NCBI GenBank assembly: GCA_009692205.1
Contig: SHZR01000024.1
Span: 1 to 38,991, forward strand
DNA length: 38,991 nucleotides
Direction of reading: 5' to 3'
Source of the DNA: Gemmatimonadota bacterium
Lineage (GTDB): Bacteria; Gemmatimonadota; Gemmatimonadetes; Longimicrobiales; Gaopeijiaceae
Shown here: positions 17,844-24,819 of the stretch, one piece after another
Layout: each line of letters opens with the position of its first letter
Position numbering within the stretch: position 1 is the stretch's first letter
Made by a program: the position numbers and the translations under genes
The notes under the pieces: model-generated
Told to the model about the DNA's origin: nothing
The model's input: only the letters and a program-made list of their open reading frames with translations
The model's database searches: none

Positions 17844-19217
17844 ATGACGGATCCCATCGCCTTCGTCGGCTCCCAGCTCGATCGGTTCCAGTCCGAGCTT
17901 TACGACTTCCTGCGCATTCCCTCCATCAGCGCGAAGTCCGAGCACGACGGCGATACGCGCCGAACCGCTGAATGGCTGGCCGCCCGCCTCACGGACGCCG
18001 GCCTGACCAGCGAACTCGTAGAGACCCCAGGTCACCCGATCGTGCTCGCGGAGTGGCGAGGAGCCCCCGGCGCACCGACGGTCCTCATCTACGGTCACTA
18101 CGACGTGCAGCCCGCCGAGCCGCTCGACGAATGGCTCTCGCCGCCGTTCGAGCCGACCGTGCGCGACGGCCGCCTGTACGGCCGAGGCACCGCGGACGAC
18201 AAGGGCCAGTTCTACATGCACGTGAAGGCGCTCGAGTCCCACCTCGCGACCCGCGGGTCCCTGCCGATCAACGTCGTGGTGCTCGCCGAGGGCGAGGAGG
18301 AAGTGGGCTCTCCCAACCTCGTACCGTTCGTCGAGGCCCACCGCGACCGCTTGGCGTGCGCGGTCGTGGTCATCTCCGATTCGGGCATGTTCGCCGAGGG
18401 TCTGCCCTCGCTGCTCTTCTCCCTGCGCGGGCTCGCGTATTTCGAGATCCACGTCAAAGGAGCCAAGAGCGACCTCCACTCGGGAGAGTACGGCGGCGCG
18501 GTCACGAACCCCGGCAACGCACTCGCGCGCATCATCGCGTCGCTGCACGATCGCGACGGTCGCGTCGCGGTACCGGGCTTCTACGATGACGTCGCGCAGT
18601 GGGACGCCGAGACGAGAGAGCAGATCCGACAGCTGCCGCACGACGATCGCGCGTACCGCGCCGAGCTCGGCGTGAATGCGCTCAGCGGAGAGGCGGGGTA
18701 CGGCACGCTCGAACGCACCTGGATCCGGCCCACGTGCGACGTCAACGGCATCCTCTGCGGCTACACCGGCGAGGGCGCCAAGACCGTGCTGCCGAATCGC
18801 GCGATGGCGAAGGTCAGCTTCCGCCTCGTGCCGAACCAGACTCCGGCCAAGGTGCGCGCCCTGTTCGAGGCGCACGTGGCGAAGGTGACGCCGCCCGGCG
18901 TAACGGTGGAGATCCGCGAGCTGCACGGAGGCAGGCCCTGGCGGGCCAAGGTCGAGGGGCCGGCCTTCGAGGCCGCGGCCGAAGCGCTCGAGGAGACGTT
19001 CGGCATCCGGCCGGTTCCGATGGGCGCCGGCGGATCGATCCCGATCGTGGTCGACTTCGAGGGACAGCTCGGCGCGACCGCTCTGCTCGTGGGGTTCTCG
19101 CTTCCGGGGTGCAACTTGCACGCGCCGAACGAGTGGTTGCCGCTGGCTTACTTCGGAAATGGCATCGAGACGCTCGTGCGGCTGTACTCGAAGCTGGGCG
19201 ACAAGCTCGCTAGCTAG
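17844..19217 (+). CDS. M20-family dipeptidase (CNDP/DapE superfamily)
   Basis: The 457-residue cytosolic zinc peptidase belongs to the M20 carnosinase-like branch. Metal ligands and catalytic residues are all visible: H85 and D87 in GHYDVQP, the bridging Asp at 118 in GTADDKGQ, catalytic E151/E152 in EGEEEVGS, D179 in VISDSGM, and a C-terminal His in GCNLHAPNEW. The dimerisation (lid) domain contains HVKGAKSDLHSGEYGG. It probably hydrolyses dipeptides with a free C-terminus; the exact substrate is unknown. TACTTCT lies only 10 bases before the ATG. It is the last ordinary gene before the accessory patch. Confidence 0.93.
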   Translation: MTDPIAFVGSQLDRFQSELYDFLRIPSISAKSEHDGDTRRTAEWLAARLTDAGLTSELVETPGHPIVLAEWRGAPGAPTVLIYGHYDVQPAEPLDEWLSPPFEPTVRDGRLYGRGTADDKGQFYMHVKALESHLATRGSLPINVVVLAEGEEEVGSPNLVPFVEAHRDRLACAVVVISDSGMFAEGLPSLLFSLRGLAYFEIHVKGAKSDLHSGEYGGAVTNPGNALARIIASLHDRDGRVAVPGFYDDVAQWDAETREQIRQLPHDDRAYRAELGVNALSGEAGYGTLERTWIRPTCDVNGILCGYTGEGAKTVLPNRAMAKVSFRLVPNQTPAKVRALFEAHVAKVTPPGVTVEIRELHGGRPWRAKVEGPAFEAAAEALEETFGIRPVPMGAGGSIPIVVDFEGQLGATALLVGFSLPGCNLHAPNEWLPLAYFGNGIETLVRLYSKLGDKLAS

Positions 19218-19224
19218 TGCTGGT

Positions 19225-19393
19225 CGACCGGGCGGGGGCCACGGGTCCCCCCTGCGGGGCCCGCTCGCTCGATTGGTTCAATGGTCGGGGGGCTCGCTCA
19301 GCGGCGCGGATCGACTACGCGCACGGTCGGTCGGCTTGATGGGGCGCCGCACCGATGACCCCTGCGGGGGGACCCGTGGCCCCCGCCCGGTCG
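19225..19393. repeat. 169-bp foldback element with 28-bp perfect inverted arms
   Basis: The arm at 19225-19252 (CGACCGGGCGGGGGCCAC, then GGGTCCCCCC) is matched exactly in reverse complement at 19366-19393. TGCGGGG follows the left arm, and CCCCTGC precedes the right one. A nested pair, GCGGCGC (19301-19307) and GCGCCGC (19344-19350), lies inside. No open frame fills it. It could be a miniature inverted-repeat mobile element, a REP/BIME-like unit or a strong bidirectional RNA hairpin. It starts 8 bases after the dipeptidase stop, so it might also end that transcript, although no T-tract follows. Confidence 0.75.
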
Positions 19394-20003
19394 CGAGAGG
19401 TACACGAGAGGTGCGTTCCGGACGCGACGCGATCGGCCGGACCCGGGCTCGTTTCCTGATACGGCTACGGCACCGCGTTGAGGATGTCGAGACCGGCGGG
19501 GGGCGCGGTACAGGCGGGTGATGCGGCTGTGCCGCGCCACCCCTACTCTCAGCGTGCTGATAGCGTGTAAGGTCGAATGAGTGGCCGGCGACAGTGGAGC
19601 CGTGCATGGCCCGTCAACGTATCGGAGGCGCCGCGCCGGAAACCTCTGAACGCTAGGCCGCATAGAATGCGGGTAGAGACAGCCTGCATTCGATCCAGAT
19701 CGGGTATCCGCGAAGCCAACGCATGGCATCTAGGTCTTGGCCGTTATCAGCGAGCTGCCTCGTCTTCATCGCCTCTGCCCACCAGCCGACCACTCGGGCA
19801 GGCCAGGAAACGCCTCCAAGCGGGGCGCTGAGGTGGGCCTCCGTGCGCTACCAGTTCCTGCGTGGGCGCGTTCTATACGCGCCCGCGCCACGCATTAGCG
19901 GCGCTGATGGCGACGTTCTGACTCCTCAGTTGCTTCACACGTGACTTCCTTGAGCCTGCCTCGGTCGCGGTGACCCTACGCGCCCACCCCTCCCTTGCTA
20001 GGC
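19394..20003. other. Gene-poor stretch with one strong hairpin
   Basis: No reading frame in these 610 bases looks protein-like on either strand. Composition is more mixed than in the flanking genes. The only structure seen is GGGCGCGT-TCTAT-ACGCGCCC at 19864-19884, an 8-bp perfect stem with a 5-base loop. With the foldback element to the left and the toxin-antitoxin pair to the right, this is probably eroded accessory DNA. Confidence 0.5.
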
Positions 20004-20021
20004 AATAGCAGTACTGCTATT
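20004..20021. promoter_or_regulatory. Perfect 18-bp palindrome, likely TA operator
   Basis: AATAGCAGTACTGCTATT is its own reverse complement and ends 7 bases before the toxin ATG. An overlapping imperfect dyad, TTGC-TAG-GCAA, lies at 19995-20005. In type II toxin-antitoxin modules the antitoxin represses its own operon through such sites. TATTCTT at its right side could be part of the -10 region, so binding would block transcription. Confidence 0.65.
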
Positions 20022-20028
20022 CTTCGCC

Positions 20029-20400
20029 ATGTCCTCATCGGACCGCAAACCCCTCCACTTCGTTGCTTCCACCATCAAGGATCTGCGCGCCCTCCCTGAG
20101 GCAATCAAAGACGTCTTCGGGACCGGACTGCTTGATGCCCAGTATGGGGAGCACCCCGAGGGAGCAAGGCCGTTCGGTGAGGGCCTACCTCGCGAGGTCA
20201 TGAAGCTGGTCGAGGACTACGACGGCAACACGTATCGAGCGGCCTACACCGTCGCCCTTTCGAACGCGGTCTATGTCCTACATGTCTTCACCAAGAAGTC
20301 CAAGCGCGGAATCGAGACGCCTCGACCGGACAAAGACACGATCCGCGCACGGCTCCAGGCAGCAAAGGAACACCACAAGCGGCACCACGAAGAGCGGTAG
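20029..20400 (+). CDS. HigB-like toxin (phage Gp49-like, RelE/ParE superfamily)
   Basis: The 123-residue protein matches the Gp49-like/HigB toxin family. An N-terminal strand-helix (LHFVASTIKDLRALPEAIKD) is followed by EVMKLVEDYDGNTYRAAYTV, then ALSNAVYVLHVFTKKSKRGIETP and a Lys/His-rich C-terminal helix. The core strand-turn YRAAYTV ... VYVLHVFTKKSK is where RelE-fold toxins carry their basic ribosome/mRNA-binding residues, so it is predicted to be a ribosome-dependent mRNA interferase. It is the first gene of the pair (toxin before antitoxin, the higBA order). No Shine-Dalgarno precedes ATG 20029; the palindrome takes that place. Confidence 0.85.
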   Translation: MSSSDRKPLHFVASTIKDLRALPEAIKDVFGTGLLDAQYGEHPEGARPFGEGLPREVMKLVEDYDGNTYRAAYTVALSNAVYVLHVFTKKSKRGIETPRPDKDTIRARLQAAKEHHKRHHEER

Positions 20401-20410
20401 AGGAGGCACT

Positions 20411-20749
20411 ATGACCAAAGATCTCAAGATTCACGACAGTTCCGGCAACGTGTTCGCGGACCTCGATGCCCGAGATGCCGATGAACGACTGGCCAAGGCG
20501 GAGCTCGCTCGTCTGATCCGACACGAGATCACACGTCGTGGACTCACCCAAGCTGCAGCCGCCGATCTGCTCGGCATGAAACAGCCCGACGTTTCGGACC
20601 TCGTGCGTGGCAAGCTCTCGCGCTTCAGCCGCTCTCGACTCGAGCGCTTGCTAAATGCCCTCGACCTCGAGATCAGGATCCAGGTCGGTCCCAAACCATC
20701 GGACAAGGTGCACGCAGGCATCACCGTGGAGCTGGTCGAGTCGTTCTGA
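20411..20749 (+). CDS. HigA-like antitoxin, XRE-family HTH
   Basis: The 112-residue protein contains a Cro/XRE helix-turn-helix: LIRHEITRRGLTQAAAADLL, then GMKQPDVSDLVRGKLSRFSRSRLERLLNALDLEI. The shape is that of antitoxins paired with Gp49-like toxins. It should neutralise the upstream toxin and repress the operon at the 20004 palindrome. The gap to the toxin stop is 10 bases, and a full AGGAGG lies 5 bases before the ATG. This is much stronger than the toxin's initiation region and would favour antitoxin excess. Confidence 0.88.
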   Translation: MTKDLKIHDSSGNVFADLDARDADERLAKAELARLIRHEITRRGLTQAAAADLLGMKQPDVSDLVRGKLSRFSRSRLERLLNALDLEIRIQVGPKPSDKVHAGITVELVESF

Positions 20750-20826
20750 CCCCGCTCTGGTGGTCTTCATTTACGAGAAGAACAAGGCCGCGGGTCACGC
20801 GCCCCACGCCGACCTAGACGTAGCCC

Positions 20827-21060
20827 TCAGGGCTTGGGCGACCGAGGGCGTTTCCGGCCTCGAGAGGCTGGTTCGGGCTGGGCTGGCTCCTGCGGCTGTT
20901 CTGGGGTTGGTCCGCGCGCGTACTGAGCGGCGAGAGAGCCAGTGACCGTGAAGGAGCTACTCCCGTACAGGTCGTCCCACTCTTTCTGCGTGTGGTCGTA
21001 CCAGACACCGTTCACGGGGTCGTACTTAGCCATCATTATCTGTTGGAGCCAGTTATTCAC
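20827..21060 (-). CDS. Hypothetical small protein, accessory
   Basis: A 77-residue frame from GTG 21060 (in-frame ATGs at 21036 and 21033) encodes an aromatic, acidic start (MAKYDPVNGVWYDHTQKEW, then DDLYG). It ends in a Pro/Gln/Glu and Arg/Lys-rich tail (PTPEQPQEPAQPEP, RGRKRPRS). Codons are less GC-biased than in the chromosomal genes, which suggests a real acquired gene or a gene fragment rather than a shadow frame. I do not recognise it. A competing plus-strand frame at 20760-20945 looks less protein-like. 20750-21186 holds nothing else I can support. Confidence 0.35.
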   Translation of the reverse strand: MNNWLQQIMMAKYDPVNGVWYDHTQKEWDDLYGSSSFTVTGSLAAQYARGPTPEQPQEPAQPEPASRGRKRPRSPKP

Positions 21061-21186
21061 GACGGCTGGGATCGGCGACTCGCCCGACAGCCATCACTGC
21101 GCGCGGTCATTTCCGATAACTCTACGCTATCTGACAGCGCGAGACCGGTCCGCCAGCGGTAAAATGCTCCGAGAGCTGCCATCACG

Positions 21187-22689
21187 CTAGTCCGGCGGCG
21201 GCGCGACCATCGCGGCCGCCTTCAGCAGCGCGCGCGCCTTGTTGAGCGTCTCCTCGTACTCCTTGGCCGGGTCCGAGTCCGCGACGATGCCGGCACCCGC
21301 CTGCACGTAGGCGCCGCCGCGCGTGGCGACCACGGTCCTGATGGTGATCGCGGTGTCCATGTTCACGCCGCCGTACGCGAAGTAGCCCACGGCGCCGGCG
21401 TACGTCCCCCGCCGGACCGTCTCCAACTCGTCGATGATCTCCATCGCGCGCACCTTGGGCGCGCCCGAGACCGTGCCCGCGGGGAAGCACGCACGGAAGA
21501 CGTCCATCGCGCCAAGCCCCGCCTTCAGCCTTCCCTCGACCTGGCTCACCAGGTGCATCACGTGAGAGTAGCGCTCCACCACCATGAGCTCCGGGACGGT
21601 CACGGTTCCGTACTCGGCGACCCTGCCGACGTCGTTGCGGCCCAGGTCGACGAGCATGCGGTGCTCCGCGAGCTCCTTCTCGTCCGTGCGCAGGTCATCC
21701 GCGAGGTCGCGCTCCTCCTCGGGCGTGCGTCCCCGCGGACGCGTACCCGCGATCGGACGCACCGTGACGATGCCGTCTTCGACGCGCACGAGCACCTCGG
21801 GTGAGCTGCCCACGAGCGTCACGCCGTCGAGCTCCAGGAAGTAGAGGTACGGCGACGGGTTGAGGCTCCTTAGCCCGCGATAGAGCGAGAAGGGCGTCGT
21901 CTGGAGGGCGAAGCGCAGGCGCTGGCTGAGCACCACCTGGAAGGCGTCACCCGCGCGGATGTACTCCTTGATGCGCTCGACTCCCGCCTCGTAGTCCGCG
22001 CGGCTCATCGAGCTCACGAACGCGGGGTCCTCCTCGGGCTCCGCGGCGAGAGCCAGCGGCGGCGGCCCATCCCGCTCGGCGAGGCGCTCGACCACCACGG
22101 CGGTACGCCGCGCCGCGTCGTCGTACAGGGCGCGCAACGCCGCGTCCGTCGTCGCGCCGTCCACCTGCACGGACGCGACCGCCATCGCCCGCCCCTTCAG
22201 GTTGTCGATCGCGAGCACGATGTCCGTGAAGACGAACAGGCCGTCGGGCAGCTCGAGGTCGTCCTCGGGCGGGTTCGGCAGGTGTTCGATCTGGCGCACC
22301 ACGTCGTACGCGAAGTACCCTACCGCCCCGCCCCAGAACCGAGGCAAACCCTCGACCTCGGCGGGAACTCGGGCGCGGAGCCTGGCGTCGAGGTCGGCGA
22401 GCGGATCGTCCGTCTCCACCTCGGCCCATCCCGCCTCCGGAGACCACCAGCTCACGACGCCGCGCTGCAGCTTCCACGCGCCCTTCGGCCGGGTGCCCAT
22501 GAACGAGTAGCGAGCCCACTGTTCCCCGCCGACCACGGACTCCAGCAAGAACCCGAACGGCGGCTCCGCGAGCTTGGCGTACGCCGTGACCGCCGTGTCG
22601 ACGTCGAACAGGAACTCGCGCCACACGGGGACCACCCCCGCACCCCGAGCCAGGGCTTTGAATCGCTCGAACGAGGGATAGAGCTGCAT
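21187..22689 (-). CDS. trpE: Anthranilate synthase component I
   Basis: TrpE converts chorismate to anthranilate for tryptophan synthesis, with ammonia supplied by a TrpG glutaminase. The 500-residue protein has the N-terminal regulatory region, with LLESVVGGEQWARYSFMG, which includes the LLES tryptophan-site motif. The chorismate-binding domain follows: RIKEYIRAGDAFQVVLSQR, PSPYLYFLELDGVTLVGSSPE, PIAGTRPRGRTPEEE, ELAEHRMLVDLGRNDVGRV, FPAGTVSGAPKVRAMEII and AGAGIVADSDPAKEYEET. The Trp-responsive motif favours TrpE over PabB. No trpG or other trp gene is in the window. ATG 22689 gives the standard N-terminus; no leader peptide or attenuator was seen. It is divergent from the hydantoinase gene with only about 65 bases between. 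Confidence 0.93.
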   Translation of the reverse strand: MQLYPSFERFKALARGAGVVPVWREFLFDVDTAVTAYAKLAEPPFGFLLESVVGGEQWARYSFMGTRPKGAWKLQRGVVSWWSPEAGWAEVETDDPLADLDARLRARVPAEVEGLPRFWGGAVGYFAYDVVRQIEHLPNPPEDDLELPDGLFVFTDIVLAIDNLKGRAMAVASVQVDGATTDAALRALYDDAARRTAVVVERLAERDGPPPLALAAEPEEDPAFVSSMSRADYEAGVERIKEYIRAGDAFQVVLSQRLRFALQTTPFSLYRGLRSLNPSPYLYFLELDGVTLVGSSPEVLVRVEDGIVTVRPIAGTRPRGRTPEEERDLADDLRTDEKELAEHRMLVDLGRNDVGRVAEYGTVTVPELMVVERYSHVMHLVSQVEGRLKAGLGAMDVFRACFPAGTVSGAPKVRAMEIIDELETVRRGTYAGAVGYFAYGGVNMDTAITIRTVVATRGGAYVQAGAGIVADSDPAKEYEETLNKARALLKAAAMVAPPPD

Positions 22690-22754
22690 GGTCGGGTATC
22701 GGCGTGCCCGTTGGCCGCGGACGCGCGTCCCGGGGCGAGGTTGTGAGCGCCCCA

Positions 22755-24749
22755 ATGTCCACAGGCCCCTCCGGACCGTCAACGCCGCTCGTCGCCGTGG
22801 ATACCGGGGGCACGTTCACGGATCTCGTGCTCCTGCGGGATGGAACGATCACGACGTTGAAGGTCCCCTCCACTCCAGCCGACCCCTCCCAGGCGGTGCT
22901 CGACGGGCTGCGCCAGCTGGTGCCGGAGGGTGTGGCGTTCGACCTCGTGCACGGCTCGACAGTCGCTACGAACGCGCTGCTCGAACGACGAGGCGCGCGC
23001 GTCGTGCTGGTCACGAATCGCGGCTTCGAGGACGTGATCGAGATCGGGCGACAGAACCGCCCCCAGCTCTACGCGCTCGTCGGTCACCGACCCCCTCCGT
23101 TGGTCGCGCGGGAGGACCGCCTCGGCGTGGCGGGCAGGCTCGGTCCGGACGGCGGGGAGATCGAGCCGCTCGACGCGGCCGAGCTCCACGACCTCGCGGC
23201 GCGCGTCGCGCGGCACGCCCCAGACGCCATCGCGGTGGCACTCCTGCATTCGTACGCCGACCCGATGCACGAGCGGGCCGTGGCGACCGCACTCGCGACG
23301 GCGGAGGTTCCGGTATCGGTATCCAGCGAGATCGTGCCGGAGTTCCGCGAGTACGAGCGAACCTCGACCACCGTCGTGAACGCGTACGTGGCGCCGGTCG
23401 TGGACCGCTACCTGGGGCGGCTCGCCGCAGAGGCCGGCGCGCACCGCGTCCGCATCATGGGCTCGAACGGAGGCGCGCTCACCCTGGAGCGCGCGCGGCG
23501 AGAGCCAGTGCATACGGTGCTCTCGGGCCCAGCGGGCGGCGTGGTCGGCTCGCTCGCCTGGGCTCGCCGCGCCGGCCACGACCGAGTGATCTCGTTCGAC
23601 ATGGGGGGCACCTCCACGGACGTGTCACTCCTCCCGGGACATGCTCTGCGGACCCGCGAGTTCGAGATCGCGGGACAGCCGGTCGCCATCCCCGTGCTCG
23701 ACATCCACACCGTGGGCGCGGGCGGCGGGTCGATCGCGCGCGTCGACCCCGGCGGGTCGCTGCGCGTAGGCCCACGGAGCGCGGGCGCCGAGCCGGGCCC
23801 CATCTGCTACGGGCGCGGGGGGACCGACGTCACCGTGACCGACGCCCACGTCTGGCTCGGGCGCCTTCCGGCCGACGCCTTCCTGGACGGCGAGCGCACA
23901 CTCGATCGGGAAGCCATCCGGGGGCCGCTCGCACGCCTCGCCGAGCAGCTCGGCACCTCCCTCGAGGAAGCCGCCGAGGGAGTCGTCGCTGTCGTCGACG
24001 CCGCCATGGAGCGCGCGCTGCGCGTGATCTCCGTCGAGCGCGGATACGATCCCGTCGAGTTCGCCGTGGTGGCGTTCGGCGGCGCGGGCGGCCTGCACGT
24101 CGCCGAGCTCACCGAACGTCTCGGAGCGCGTGAGGCGATCGTCCCGCCGAACCCGGGCCTCCTCTCGGCGTACGGCATGCTCGCATCGCCGGTCACGCAT
24201 GAGGTATCGCGCACGATCCTCGCCGGGAGCGATGCGGCGAGTGCCGCGCGGCTCGTCGCCGCCACGTTGGACGAGCTCGAGGCCGATGCGCGCGGCGCGA
24301 TGGTCGCTGCCGGAACGGACCCCGAAGCGTTGTCGGTCGAGCGCTGGATCGACGCGCGCTATCGCGGCCAGAGCTTCGAGCTCGCGGTGCCGGCGGAGAA
24401 CTGGGTGACACGCTTCCACGACGCGCACCGCGAGCGCTATGGCTACGCCCGCCCCGAGGCGCCGGTCGAGGCAGTGACGGTACGGGTCGTCGTCGCCTCA
24501 CCGCCCCCACCACTCGCGGTGGTCGCCCTCGAGGCAGGGAGCGGGCCGCCGCCCTCGCGCACCACGGAGGTGATCCTCGGCGGGCGCGTGCTCCAGGCGA
24601 GGCGCGTGCGGCGCCGGGACCTCCGCGCAGGCCATCGGCTCGACGGGCCGGCCGTGATCCAGGAGTACAGCGGCACGACGTGGGTGCCGCCGGGGTGGAC
24701 GCTCGAAGTGGACTCCTGGGGCTGCCTGCACCTGGTGGGAGGACGATGA
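22755..24749 (+). CDS. Hydantoinase/oxoprolinase family, A subunit
   Basis: The ATP-dependent hydrolase subunit (HyuA/OplA N-domain type) has about 664 residues. It shows the N-terminal ASKHA-like phosphate motif VAVDTGGTFTDLVLLRDG, then HGSTVATNALLERRGARVVL. VPEFREYERTSTTVVNAYVAP, SGPAGGVVGSLAW, ISFDMGGTSTDVSLL (second phosphate site), HTVGAGGGSIARVD and FGGAGGLHVAELTERLG follow. Family members cleave cyclic amides such as hydantoins or 5-oxoproline, or carboxylate acetone. The B subunit that normally follows is absent; the next gene is unrelated. The start is uncertain between ATG 22755 and GTG 22743. The substrate cannot be assigned. Confidence 0.87.
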   Translation: MSTGPSGPSTPLVAVDTGGTFTDLVLLRDGTITTLKVPSTPADPSQAVLDGLRQLVPEGVAFDLVHGSTVATNALLERRGARVVLVTNRGFEDVIEIGRQNRPQLYALVGHRPPPLVAREDRLGVAGRLGPDGGEIEPLDAAELHDLAARVARHAPDAIAVALLHSYADPMHERAVATALATAEVPVSVSSEIVPEFREYERTSTTVVNAYVAPVVDRYLGRLAAEAGAHRVRIMGSNGGALTLERARREPVHTVLSGPAGGVVGSLAWARRAGHDRVISFDMGGTSTDVSLLPGHALRTREFEIAGQPVAIPVLDIHTVGAGGGSIARVDPGGSLRVGPRSAGAEPGPICYGRGGTDVTVTDAHVWLGRLPADAFLDGERTLDREAIRGPLARLAEQLGTSLEEAAEGVVAVVDAAMERALRVISVERGYDPVEFAVVAFGGAGGLHVAELTERLGAREAIVPPNPGLLSAYGMLASPVTHEVSRTILAGSDAASAARLVAATLDELEADARGAMVAAGTDPEALSVERWIDARYRGQSFELAVPAENWVTRFHDAHRERYGYARPEAPVEAVTVRVVVASPPPPLAVVALEAGSGPPPSRTTEVILGGRVLQARRVRRRDLRAGHRLDGPAVIQEYSGTTWVPPGWTLEVDSWGCLHLVGGR

Positions 24750-24777
24750 GGCGCCGCGCGCCGGGGGCGGGCCGGGT

Positions 24778-24785
24778 TATCTTGT
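24778..24785 (+). promoter_or_regulatory. Candidate -10/-7 element (TATCTTGT)
   Basis: GGGTTATCTTGTCGG lies about 35 bases before ATG 24820 in the 70-base gap after the hydantoinase gene. It fits the TAnnTT pattern and includes the TTG of the Bacteroidota TAnnTTTG element. It suggests the membrane-protein gene has its own promoter. Confidence 0.33.
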
Positions 24786-24819
24786 CGGCCGACCCGGAAA
24801 CGCCGCATCCGACGAGGCC

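Noticed and set aside
17808-19121. 437-codon minus-strand frame opposite the dipeptidase
   Set aside because: It is low-complexity Arg/Val/Gly sequence without motifs; the M20 gene on the plus strand is complete.
19260-19290. tRNA-like GATTGGTTCAATGG string inside the foldback element
   Set aside because: It resembles a T-arm fragment, but no acceptor, D-arm or anticodon stem can be drawn around it.
20760-20945. Short plus-strand frame after the antitoxin
   Set aside because: It has no convincing start or ribosome site. Its translation is Ala/Arg/Leu-rich, and it overlaps a more protein-like minus-strand frame.
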